Below are positions 1-7,540 of a stretch of 34,746 nucleotides of DNA, piece by piece. Origin of the DNA: Clostridiales bacterium (GTDB lineage Bacteria; Bacillota; Clostridia; Christensenellales; CAG-138); contig WREI01000021.1 of assembly GCA_009779405.1 (NCBI GenBank), forward strand, positions 1 to 34,746, read 5' to 3'. Made by a program: the position numbers and the translations under genes. The notes under the pieces were generated by a model, which saw only the letters and a program-made list of their open reading frames with translations, was not told where the DNA came from and did no database searches. Each line of letters begins with the position of its first letter. The stretch's first letter is position 1.

Positions 1-85
1 CCGCCGCCCCCCCGGGGGGGGGCAAAGGGGCCTCGCCCCCCCTTCGGCAAAGGGAGGTCGGGGGCCCCCGGGGGGGGGGGGGGGG
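1..85. repeat. Low-complexity G/C homopolymer end of the contig
   Basis: Positions 1-85 are almost entirely runs of G and C around a short CCTTCGGCAAAGGGAGG core. The core looks like part of a palindromic intergenic repeat of the kind common in clostridia, and the runs look like assembly or sequencing noise at a contig end. No stop codon of the minus-strand gene entering this stretch can be trusted here. Confidence 0.6.
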
Positions 86-1112
86 AGCTCGTCGGTACCG
101 GGGTCGGGGTTGCGCCGGGATCCGGCGTGGGGGCGGGCGTCTCCTGCGGCGGATTCGTCGGGCCGGGCCTGTGCTGGCCCAGACCATCGCCGACGTTGCC
201 CCAGTTGCTCAGTTCATCGTGGGAAACGGCTTCCAACTCCACATGGATCACGTAATAGAAGCTGCCTTCCGGCTGTTCCTTCAGGGAGACGCTGCGCATG
301 AAATCGGCGGTGATATCGCCGTCCGTGTGCAGAACCCTGCCCCAATAGACCCAGCCGCTATTGCTCATATCGTCGATGATCCACATATCCACCTCCGGGC
401 TGCCCGCCGCGAGCCAGTCGGAGAGTTTCATGATCTTGGCATCATTCAAATGCCACTCCACATATTGGGTGGTCGCGAGCGTCGTGCCGTTCCACGCGTG
501 GACGGGGTAGTTGCATTCGTCGCTCGGATGCCCGTGGTGGTTGAGGTTCACGGCGCGCGTGCTGCCGCCAATGACAGGTGTCGCGGAGCCGATGGTGATT
601 TCAGTGATCACATATTTGCCCATCTGCCCGTTGCTGTCGTGCGCACGGGTTTCGATGAACCAGCCGCCGACACCGACAACCGCGTCATAGAGCTGTGCCA
701 CTTCGTGGCCGGGATGTGCCGCGCGCGCCAATTCTTCCGAGCCGTATACGAGAAACTTGCCGTCGGTCTCGTTGATCATGTAGCGCTTCTCGGTCTCCTT
801 GAAGCTCGCCTGTCCGATCTCCATATATTCTTTCAATTGGATGCGGACATAGATATCGCCGAAGCTGTCACTCGACTTGCCGAGGTTGCTGACGCGTATC
901 TTCTTGGTGACGGGTCCGTCGGAGACTTTCCAGTCTGTCACCTCGTCGAATTCCTCGACGAGTCGCCCTTCGTAGCGGGGTCCTGTGCCGCCGCCCATTT
1001 CATTGGACTTGTGCTGCCTGCTGTCCCGCCAGGCATAGGTAACGCCCACAACGACCGCGGCCAGAGCGGCAAGGGTCAGTAATACCGCGAGCGTCCTTCT
1101 CAGATTCTTCAT
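1..1112 (-). CDS. SipW-dependent (TasA/camelysin-like) exported protein, 3' end missing
   Basis: The gene starts at ATG 1112 behind an AGAAGG ribosome binding site and stays open to the window edge, about 370 codons. The N-terminus MKNLRRTLAVLLTLAALAAV is followed by GVTYAW and then a QHKSNE segment. This is the pattern of alternate-signal (SipW-processed) exported proteins of clostridia related to TasA. The body (residues about 40-310) is polar and beta-rich without cysteine clusters; after that comes a linker rich in Pro and Thr (residues about 320-345), which could lead to a cell-wall or membrane anchor that is cut off. It lies 39 bases downstream of a SipW-type signal peptidase, its probable processing enzyme. 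The role is inferred to be a surface fibre or matrix component. The true C-terminus is unknown because the last 85 bases are unreliable. Confidence 0.7.
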   Translation of the reverse strand, partial: MKNLRRTLAVLLTLAALAAVVVGVTYAWRDSRQHKSNEMGGGTGPRYEGRLVEEFDEVTDWKVSDGPVTKKIRVSNLGKSSDSFGDIYVRIQLKEYMEIGQASFKETEKRYMINETDGKFLVYGSEELARAAHPGHEVAQLYDAVVGVGGWFIETRAHDSNGQMGKYVITEITIGSATPVIGGSTRAVNLNHHGHPSDECNYPVHAWNGTTLATTQYVEWHLNDAKIMKLSDWLAAGSPEVDMWIIDDMSNSGWVYWGRVLHTDGDITADFMRSVSLKEQPEGSFYYVIHVELEAVSHDELSNWGNVGDGLGQHRPGPTNPPQETPAPTPDPGATPTPVPTSSPPPPPGAPDLPLPKGGRGPFAPPRGGG

Positions 1113-1151
1113 GCAGAGTACCTTCTTTCCTTTATTGTTTCTTTATTTCAA

Positions 1152-1937
1152 TCAGAGTTTGGGGGGGGATAGCTGTGTAAAACGTTCCCGTTGCGGCGCC
1201 GCTTCGCGCTTGCCGCTTCCCCATAGTCTGCTGATTGCGATGCTTCCCACGGCGATGGCGCCGAGCAGGAGAAATACGAAGCCGATGTTATCCGATATAA
1301 AGGAGAATACAGCTCCCAGATTCGGCACGGTGCCGACCACCACGCCAATGACATTGCCGGCGCGCACAATTTCCCGGTCCGGCTCTATATTTTCGATCCC
1401 CCAGGTACGAAACCCCAACTCCCCGCTGCCTTGGTAGTTCTCCAGGATATTGACGACGCGGTGCGTCACGATGGCGTCGTCGCTGCGGATAAAGGTGATA
1501 TCGTCTCCCACCCGAATTTCCGAGCCGTCCACCTCATGGGTGAGCACCAGTGAGCCCACAGGGATCTGGCTTTGCATGCTGTCGGTGATGACATGGAAGG
1601 CGCGATAGTGGAAGATTTGCAGGCCGCCGCCCGAGCGTGCCGAGAAGAGCAGCGCGGCCAGCAGAATCGCCGCTATGACACAATAGAACAGTACATTCAT
1701 CAGGTGGCTGAACGGTTTTTTCTTCTCTTTGCCCGCGCCCTGCCTGCGCTTTTCAAGCTCTGCGGCCCCGAATTCAAGGTTGATATATTGCAGGGACTTG
1801 GTTCTGCCCTGTGAGGTCCCGTAACGCTCGCGAAGACGCAGATACTCCGCGGACAGGCGCGCGATATACGCGTCCACCTGCGCCTTGTCGTATCCGTTGC
1901 GCTGCTCCGCAAACGGCAGTGCCGCAATCTCTTTCAT
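1152..1937 (-). CDS. SipW/ER-type signal peptidase I with DivIVA-like N-terminal segment
   Basis: The 261-residue protein has two parts. Residues about 8-45 (LPFAEQRNGYDKAQVDAYI) resemble the N-terminal DivIVA/GpsB membrane-targeting motif, with a Gly-Tyr-Asp followed by a Val-Asp pair and a short coiled coil. Residues 80-240 are a type I signal peptidase of the archaeal/ER kind: a membrane segment at 79-98, the nucleophile Ser120 in ITDSM, His159 in VTHRVV taking the place of the bacterial Lys, a conserved GDDITF strand, and a second membrane segment at about 216-236. SipW enzymes cleave TasA-like substrates, and one such substrate is the next gene. The start follows a GAGGGAG site. The cluster continues from the NlpC/P60 gene 30 bases upstream. 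The fused DivIVA-like segment is unusual and could place secretion at the septum or poles; that role is inferred. Confidence 0.8.
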   Translation of the reverse strand: MKEIAALPFAEQRNGYDKAQVDAYIARLSAEYLRLRERYGTSQGRTKSLQYINLEFGAAELEKRRQGAGKEKKKPFSHLMNVLFYCVIAAILLAALLFSARSGGGLQIFHYRAFHVITDSMQSQIPVGSLVLTHEVDGSEIRVGDDITFIRSDDAIVTHRVVNILENYQGSGELGFRTWGIENIEPDREIVRAGNVIGVVVGTVPNLGAVFSFISDNIGFVFLLLGAIAVGSIAISRLWGSGKREAAPQRERFTQLSPPKL

Positions 1938-1967
1938 CGTTTTGCTCTCCCTCTGTTTTGTTTTTGC

Positions 1968-3101
1968 CTATTGCTTCGGCAGTTTGGCTTCCCTCTCCGG
2001 CAGCCGTCCGAACGCGTAAAAATGATCGGCGTAATACTTTTTATTGATGTTGGTGATATTCACAGGCTTGCCCGCGTGGATCATCTCATCGTTACCCATA
2101 TAGATGCCCACATGCGTCACAGGCCTTCCGGCGTTGTAAGTTCCCGTGAAGAAGATCAAATCTCCCGGTCTCGCCTGCTCCTTGCTGATGGGCGTGCAGC
2201 GGTTGTATAGGCCCTGCGCGGTGGTGCGCCCAAAGCGCGCAAAGATTTTGCCGTAGACATAGCTGACGAAGCCGGAGCAATCGAAGCTGTCGGGGCCACT
2301 GGCACCGAAGACATAGGGTTTGCCCAGATGTGACTTCGCTTCCTTGAATATGGCCGCATAGACTTCTGCGGAGATGGGCGGCGGCAGAGACGGGTCGTCC
2401 GGCAACTGCACCGCGTCGGTAGGCGCGCTTTGCGTATACTCCGCAGGCGCATCTTCCGCATCCGGCGGGAAATCCGTCAGCGCATCCCCGTTCAGCGGCA
2501 CCCCCACGCTAACCAGCAGCGGAAGCTCCCGCTCCAAGCCCCAGCAATCGATGAAGCGGCCGAGTATCAATGTCACGCCGCGGCTCTTGGCGACGATCAG
2601 TCCGTCTTCGACAAGCGCCACTTCCGGTGAGAGTGACCACCAATCAATGGAAGTTAGAGCATCGGCAGGTTCGGTTATCAGCGGCAGGGAAGCGGATTGT
2701 CCGACGGCGGGCAAATAGACTTCGCCGCCGCTTTTCAACGTATAGGCGGAGATACCCAGGGGATCGCGCACCTGATAGGAATACGGGAGCACCAGTCCCA
2801 CGTCGGAGGAAACATAGAGCGTCGCGCTTCCGGCCTGCAGGCCCCGCACGCGCAGCAAGCCATCCGCCAATTCCGCGGACAGGATGCTCGGATCCTCGCA
2901 ATAGACGACGTTCGCGCCGTTGACGGCGCGCTCCTCAGCGCTGCCTAAGTCCAACACGTGTTCCGCCGCCTGTTCCAGAACGACAAGCTTGTCCGGCTTT
3001 GCGGCAAGCGTATAACGTGACCCGACGAGCAGCGCACAGAACAGGATGACTGCTGCGAGCAAAAGCAAGAATATTGAATTATAGCGATGATTTTTTCCCA
3101 T
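1968..3101 (-). CDS. Membrane-anchored NlpC/P60 peptidoglycan endopeptidase with Big_2-like domain
   Basis: The protein has 377 residues when started at ATG 3101, which has a GGGAGAG ribosome binding site; an earlier start at 3182 would add 27 residues ahead of the hydrophobic segment and has no good site. Residues about 8-28 form a membrane anchor or uncleaved signal. Residues about 35-205 hold repeated beta segments, the second of which (SLSPEVALVEDG followed by IVAKSRG) looks like a bacterial Ig-like Big_2 domain. A Pro/Asp-rich linker leads to a C-terminal NlpC/P60 domain with Cys275 in DCSGF, His330 in THVGIY and His342 in IHAG, the expected triad. Such enzymes cut stem-peptide bonds in the cell wall. 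It is first in a three-gene minus-strand cluster with the signal peptidase and the exported protein, so it may open the wall for export or assembly. Confidence 0.85.
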   Translation of the reverse strand: MGKNHRYNSIFLLLLAAVILFCALLVGSRYTLAAKPDKLVVLEQAAEHVLDLGSAEERAVNGANVVYCEDPSILSAELADGLLRVRGLQAGSATLYVSSDVGLVLPYSYQVRDPLGISAYTLKSGGEVYLPAVGQSASLPLITEPADALTSIDWWSLSPEVALVEDGLIVAKSRGVTLILGRFIDCWGLERELPLLVSVGVPLNGDALTDFPPDAEDAPAEYTQSAPTDAVQLPDDPSLPPPISAEVYAAIFKEAKSHLGKPYVFGASGPDSFDCSGFVSYVYGKIFARFGRTTAQGLYNRCTPISKEQARPGDLIFFTGTYNAGRPVTHVGIYMGNDEMIHAGKPVNITNINKKYYADHFYAFGRLPEREAKLPKQ

Positions 3102-3211
3102 ATGTGCGCTCTCCCATTTGCGCAAGGGAAGCGTAAACCCAACAGTCCCTTGCAAGTCAACATGGTTTTTAAAATTTCGCATTTATGTTACATTCGATTT
3201 TCAAAGAACGG

Positions 3212-3238
3212 AAAAAGCCTATAAACACGGCTTTTTTT
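3212..3238. terminator. Hairpin with T-tracts on both strands
   Basis: AAAAAGCC (3212-3219) pairs with GGCTTTTT (3229-3236) around a 9-base loop, and a T-run follows on either strand. It lies upstream of the minus-strand NlpC gene, and no plus-strand gene ends nearby. It may be a leader attenuator for the NlpC cluster or an insulator rather than the end of a gene. Confidence 0.5.
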
Positions 3239-3302
3239 GAAAAAGAGGCTCCTGCGTTTGCGTTTGTTTGCCATGTTTCTTGTAAATGTTCTGTGTAAAG
3301 TA

Positions 3303-3341
3303 AACCTTAAGGTTAACTTGAAGGTTAAAGGGCTTAAGGTT
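3303..3341. repeat. CTTAAGGTT-type repeats with a 12-base palindrome
   Basis: The palindrome AACCTTAAGGTT sits at 3303-3314 and is followed by two more half-like copies, CTTGAAGGTT (3317-3326) and CTTAAGGTT (3333-3341). The stretch 3305-3324 is an imperfect 20-base dyad centred on GTTAAC, similar in form to operators of MerR-family regulators. No MerR gene is in the window. It lies in the gap between the two divergent transcription units and most likely serves the minus-strand NlpC cluster. Confidence 0.35.
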
Positions 3342-3483
3342 TTGAGACAGAAATGCGTACAAATTGTATTGTCGGGACAACTGTGCGGATTTTCATTTTT
3401 GAGAGTAGTTGCAGCCGAACTATAATTTCCATAGTTATAGTATAAATAACAAGGGTTTTTCGCTAATTTTCTTTCACAAATAC

Positions 3484-3512
3484 TTGACATTTTGTTTACC
3501 TTTTCATAAAAT
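3484..3512 (+). promoter_or_regulatory. Sigma-A promoter of the HAD/ABC-transporter operon
   Basis: The -35 box is TTGACA (3484-3489) and the -10 box is TAAAAT (3507-3512), separated by exactly 17 bases. The predicted transcription start is near 3519. A LacI-type operator follows at 3531-3544, and the first gene starts at 3576. Confidence 0.8.
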
Positions 3513-3530
3513 ATATATAGAAGAAATCTA

Positions 3531-3544
3531 CGCAAACGTTTGCG
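3531..3544. promoter_or_regulatory. LacI-family operator copy 1 (CGCAAACGTTTGCG)
   Basis: This is a perfect 14-base palindrome with the central CG step typical of LacI/GalR operators. It starts about 12 bases after the predicted transcription start, so bound repressor would block the transporter operon. The same sequence, with few changes, recurs twice beside the lacI-type gene at 27776-27789 and 27931-27944. Confidence 0.85.
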
Positions 3545-3575
3545 GATATCGGCGTGAAAAAGCGAGGTGTAATCT

Positions 3576-4328
3576 ATGATCAAAGCAGTTATGTTTGATA
3601 TGGGGGGAACCTTGGAGGACTTGCATTCCGATGGGCGGAATGAGCGCGCCTGCGCCTACAAACTCTTTCAAATTCTGAAAAAGCACGGTATCGCCATCCC
3701 CTATCGCAGTGAATGGCCGCTCTGGCAGCATGTATTCCCGCAAATTCTCGGATATAAGGAAGAGGCTGAGTATACGCTGATGGAGTTGAAGCCGGAACAG
3801 CTTTGGCCGGACTATGGCTTCCGCGGCATCCCTGTGGACAGGGAAAAGCTGATAGCCGTCAGCGAAGAGATTGCGCATATGTGGGAAGTCAGTTATTTTG
3901 ACCGCAAGCTCCGGGAGCATGCAGCGGAGACGCTGCAAGGCTTGAAGGAGCTTGGCTTATATGTGGCCGTTGTCAGCAATACGGCCAGCGTGTTTCAGGT
4001 ATTCTCCACGCTGGAGGAATATGGCGTGCGTCAGTATTTTGACGATATCACGCTCTCCAGTATAGTCGGCTATCGCAAACCGCATCCAAGCATCTTCAAG
4101 ATCGCTCTCGCACAGGCGCGCCTGCCCGCGTCCGAGTGCGCCTTTGTGGGCGATACCCTGTCCCGCGATGTGATGGGTGCGCGCAAGGCGGGCTTCGGCA
4201 AAGTGTTCAAGATCGGATCCTTTTTGACGCCGCTAAAGGATATCGGCCAATACGACGGATTTGCGCCGGATCACGAGATTACGGATATATACGACGTATA
4301 CACTATTTTGAAGAAGGAGTTGTCATAA
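3576..4328 (+). CDS. HAD-like phosphohydrolase homologue, DxGGT type (copy E)
   Basis: This 250-residue protein is a subfamily I HAD enzyme: motif I MFDMGGTLE with nucleophile Asp8, an alpha-helical cap (about residues 18-115), motif II Ser134 in VVSN, motif III Lys168 in RKPHP and motif IV Asp193/Asp198 in GDTLSRD. The second motif I Asp, the general acid/base of HAD phosphatases, is Gly10. It is the first gene of the transporter operon, directly behind the promoter and operator, and ends 3 bases before the permease. Four relatives head the catabolic operon at 24709-27754. A phosphatase on an imported phosphate ester is the simplest idea, but the loss of the acid Asp leaves room for a phosphotransferase or another reaction. 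The substrate is unknown. Confidence 0.8.
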   Translation: MIKAVMFDMGGTLEDLHSDGRNERACAYKLFQILKKHGIAIPYRSEWPLWQHVFPQILGYKEEAEYTLMELKPEQLWPDYGFRGIPVDREKLIAVSEEIAHMWEVSYFDRKLREHAAETLQGLKELGLYVAVVSNTASVFQVFSTLEEYGVRQYFDDITLSSIVGYRKPHPSIFKIALAQARLPASECAFVGDTLSRDVMGARKAGFGKVFKIGSFLTPLKDIGQYDGFAPDHEITDIYDVYTILKKELS

Positions 4329-4331
4329 TGC

Positions 4332-6161
4332 ATGGATAAATTGAAACGACAACGAAGGCCGTTCTCATGGAAGAGACTGTGGAATCAGATTATGGGCTTG
4401 CTGCGCAATCCGTTTAATGTGATCGTATTTGTATGTCTCATCATGTTGTTCTGTCTCATTGTGATCCCGCTGCTCACCATGATAAGCAACACATTCACGG
4501 TAGCGAAGGCGGAACTGCGGAATCTGCCGGGCGCGGAGATTGGGGATCTGACGCTGTTCTACTGGAGATATCTGTTCGCAACGGTATTGGGAACCAGCGT
4601 ATTCCTGCCGGCTTTGGGGAACTCACTGATGATCGGATTCTTTGTGACGATCATCTCCATGCCCTTGGGCGCCATCCTGGCCTGGTTGATGGTGCGTTCG
4701 GATATCCCGGGGAAGAAGATACTCAGCATGCTGATCATCGTACCCTATATGATCCCGTCCTGGTGCAAATCGCTGGCCTGGCTGGCGGTGTTCCGAACAT
4801 CGACGGCGGGCAGTCTCGGTCTGCTGACGGGCATGGGGATACCCGTCCCGGACTGGCTTGCCTATGGGCCCGTCGCCATCATATTGGTTATGACCCTGCA
4901 CTATTACGCCTTCGCATACATCATGGTCTCCGGTTCGCTGCGCTCTATCAACTCGGAGCTGGAGGAGATGGGCGAGATTCAGGGGGCCAACAAAATACAG
5001 ATATTGCGAAGTATCACCCTGCCGCTTGTCATGCCTGCCCTGCTCTCCGCCGCCATCATGACCATATCGAAATCGATAGGTTCCTATGGCGTTGCGGCGA
5101 ACTTGGGGCAGTTCACGAACTATCAGGTGCTCTCCACGCTGTTGAAGTACTTCCTGAACGGCTCGCCGAAGCGGGTGGGCTTTGTCATCAGCATACTGCT
5201 CATCCTGATGGCTTCGGGAACCATCTTCGCGAACCAGCGGCTTATAGGCGTGCGGAAGAGCTATGCGACCATCGGCGGCAAGGGTACGCGCAGCAATCTG
5301 ATGCATATAGGCTGGGCCAAATGGCCGCTGTTGGGATTTCTCGTGGTCTTCCTCTTCGCCGCCATGGTTGTACCCATGTTCGCGCTGGTGATGGAGAGCT
5401 TCCAGCTCCGCACCGGCGGCGGCTATGGCATAGAAAATCTGACCCTCTACGCGTGGACCGGCAGTTGGGCGGAGCGCCCCTTGGAATTTTTGGCCTATGA
5501 CGGTCTGTTCCGCAACGCCGACTTTATGAGCGCGTTGTGGAATACGGTGAAGCTGTCCATCATTGCTTCCACGCTAACGGCCTTCAGCGGGCAGTTTTTG
5601 GGCTATATCACCACCCGCGGGCGCGGCAAGTGGTATGGCAAACTGACCGAACAGCTGGTCTTCATTCCCTATCTGATGCCGGGCGTGGCCTTCGGCGCCA
5701 TATACTTCGCGATGTTCTCGCAGCCGAGGTTGGGCGGGCTCATCCCCTCCCTGTACGGGACCTTCACCCTGATTGTGCTGGTATCCATCGTCAAGCATTT
5801 CCCCTTTGCCAGCCGCTCCGGTACGGCGAGCATGATGCAAATCAGTCTGGAATTGGAGGAAGCGGCGGAGATCGCCGGCGCCAGTTTCTGGCGCAGAATA
5901 GGCAGGATTATCATACCACTCGCGAAGAACGGGTTTATCTCCGGGTTCATACTCGTGTTCATCTCCATCACCAAGGAGCTGGACTTGATCGCCGTGCTGA
6001 TGTCGCCCGCCAACCGAACCCTGCCGTTTTTGGCCTTCGAATATTCCAAAAACATGCCGCAGGGCGCGGATGCGATCGCCATCGTGATATTGGTGTTCAT
6101 ACTGATCTGCTATGGGATCGCGAATATATTTGGGGCGGATGTCGGGAAGAGTTGGGGGTAG
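4332..6161 (+). CDS. Fused ABC-transporter permease, FbpB/AfuB type
   Basis: The 609-residue protein contains two copies of the binding-protein-dependent permease domain in one chain, with about 12 membrane segments. The EAA loops that contact the ATPase are visible at about residues 213-240 (EEMGEIQGANKIQI) and about 517-545 (EEAAEIAGASFWRR). Fused permeases of this sort belong to the Fe(III)/thiamine/phosphonate/sugar-phosphate branch (FbpB, AfuB). It starts 3 bases after the HAD gene, so the two are translationally linked. The ATPase and binding protein follow. The substrate cannot be read from the permease. Its place in a LacI-controlled inositol regulon argues for a polyol or its phosphate ester rather than iron. 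Confidence 0.9.
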   Translation: MDKLKRQRRPFSWKRLWNQIMGLLRNPFNVIVFVCLIMLFCLIVIPLLTMISNTFTVAKAELRNLPGAEIGDLTLFYWRYLFATVLGTSVFLPALGNSLMIGFFVTIISMPLGAILAWLMVRSDIPGKKILSMLIIVPYMIPSWCKSLAWLAVFRTSTAGSLGLLTGMGIPVPDWLAYGPVAIILVMTLHYYAFAYIMVSGSLRSINSELEEMGEIQGANKIQILRSITLPLVMPALLSAAIMTISKSIGSYGVAANLGQFTNYQVLSTLLKYFLNGSPKRVGFVISILLILMASGTIFANQRLIGVRKSYATIGGKGTRSNLMHIGWAKWPLLGFLVVFLFAAMVVPMFALVMESFQLRTGGGYGIENLTLYAWTGSWAERPLEFLAYDGLFRNADFMSALWNTVKLSIIASTLTAFSGQFLGYITTRGRGKWYGKLTEQLVFIPYLMPGVAFGAIYFAMFSQPRLGGLIPSLYGTFTLIVLVSIVKHFPFASRSGTASMMQISLELEEAAEIAGASFWRRIGRIIIPLAKNGFISGFILVFISITKELDLIAVLMSPANRTLPFLAFEYSKNMPQGADAIAIVILVFILICYGIANIFGADVGKSWG

Positions 6162-6167
6162 GCCAAT

Positions 6168-6316
6168 AGTGTGAAGTGTGGAGTGAAGGTGGAAATGCCT
6201 GCGGCATTTCAAAATAAAGCTTCCTGCATTCCATATCTTTACACCGAACATTCTTTCAATTAAAAGAATTGTCGCAGATAATTCTCACGGCAACTCCACT
6301 CTCCACACTTCACACT
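6168..6316. mobile_element. MITE-like element with terminal inverted repeats
   Basis: The left end AGTGTGAAGTGTGGAG (6168-6183) is the exact reverse complement of the right end at 6301-6316. Inside lie a further hairpin, GAAATGCC-tgc-GGCATTTC (6192-6210), and an AT-rich inverted repeat around 6251-6270. No coding capacity is seen. The element fills the gap between the permease and ATPase genes, which are otherwise one operon. It looks like a non-autonomous palindromic repeat of the type scattered through clostridial genomes; whether it folds in the mRNA and changes ATPase expression is open. Confidence 0.65.
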
Positions 6317-6364
6317 CCCCGCGCACATATAGTCGGTTTATTACATAAAGGAGGATACTGAACC

Positions 6365-7507
6365 ATGAGCAAAATAGTGCTGGAGCACATCGATAAGTTT
6401 TACGGTACCAACCATGTCCTGCGGGATATCAACCTCACAATCGAGGATGGCGATTTTATGACCCTGTTGGGACCCTCGGGTTGCGGCAAGACCACAACGC
6501 TGCGCGTGATCTCCGGCTTGGAAAAACCGCAGAACGGCAGAATGACGATGGACGATCGCCTGATGATCGATACCGACGAGGCCTTTTTCGAGGCACCGAG
6601 CAAGCGCGGCCTGAACCTCGTCTTCCAGAGTTACGCCCTGTGGCCGCATATGACGGTCTACGGCAACGTGGCGTTCGGACTGAAGATCAAGCGTATGCAC
6701 AGGCACGAAGTACACGAGGCCGTGATGAAGGCCTTGAAGGTGATGCGCATCGAGGAGTTTGAGCACCGCTATCCCAACGAGCTCTCCGGCGGACAGCAGC
6801 AACGCGTGGCCATCGCCCGAGCCATCGCCACCGGCCCAAAACTGCTGCTGTTGGATGAACCCCTCTCCAACCTGGACGCGCGTCTCAGAATCGATATGCG
6901 CTCCGAGCTGAAGCGTCTGCACAAAGAGACGGGAACGACGGTCATCTATGTCACCCACGACCAAGTGGAAGCACTAACCATGTCCACCAAGATCGCCCTG
7001 TTCAAAGAGGGGGAGATCTCCCAGTTGGATACCCCGCTGGGCATCTACACGAACCCCATAGACCTGCAGGCGGCGGACTTTATCGGCAATCCGCGCATAA
7101 ACTTTGTCGACGGTCTGGCACTCTATGACGGCGAGACCATCTTGGTGCGCAGTCCCTTGGGCGAGTACCGTTTTCCGCAGAAAGACATCAAGACCGACGA
7201 AGAAATCCCGCTGCATGAGGAGTTTGAATGCGTGCTGGGCGTGCGCCCCGAGACGATAGACCTGGGCATCGAGGAAACGGGGCATAAGCACAGCGCGGAA
7301 GCGATCGTGTACGCCAGCCAACCGGCGGGCAGCGAAACACTGATCACCCTGACCATCAACGGCGCGGAGCTGCTGGCCATACAAATCGGATTGAAGGAAT
7401 ATGATGTCAATCAAAAGATACACGCTGTCCTGCATCCCGCCCGTATGAATGTGTATAACAAAGCCACTACGCGGCTGATTAAGTTCGCGCACAGCACCCA
7501 ACCCTGA
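6365..7507 (+). CDS. ABC-transporter ATPase, FbpC/PotA type
   Basis: The 380-residue protein has Walker A GPSGCGKTT (residues 36-44), the signature LSGGQQQRVAIARA, Walker B LLLLDEPLSNLDARLR and the switch His in YVTHDQ, so it should be an active ATPase. The C-terminal third (about 245-370) is the TOBE-containing regulatory region usual for this branch. The start follows AAGGAGG at a normal distance. It lies after a MITE-like repeat and 33 bases before the binding protein. It would power the fused permease encoded upstream. Confidence 0.92.
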   Translation: MSKIVLEHIDKFYGTNHVLRDINLTIEDGDFMTLLGPSGCGKTTTLRVISGLEKPQNGRMTMDDRLMIDTDEAFFEAPSKRGLNLVFQSYALWPHMTVYGNVAFGLKIKRMHRHEVHEAVMKALKVMRIEEFEHRYPNELSGGQQQRVAIARAIATGPKLLLLDEPLSNLDARLRIDMRSELKRLHKETGTTVIYVTHDQVEALTMSTKIALFKEGEISQLDTPLGIYTNPIDLQAADFIGNPRINFVDGLALYDGETILVRSPLGEYRFPQKDIKTDEEIPLHEEFECVLGVRPETIDLGIEETGHKHSAEAIVYASQPAGSETLITLTINGAELLAIQIGLKEYDVNQKIHAVLHPARMNVYNKATTRLIKFAHSTQP

Positions 7508-7540
7508 ATGAAATGAAAAAATAAAGGAGGAACGGCACCC

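Noticed and set aside
3102-3182. A longer N-terminus for the NlpC/P60 protein
   Set aside because: It would put 27 polar residues before the membrane anchor and lacks a ribosome binding site; ATG 3101 has one.
4433-5500. Open frame of 355 codons on the plus strand inside the permease gene
   Set aside because: It is a +1 shadow of the permease, rich in His, Arg and Asp, with no membrane segments and no ribosome binding site.
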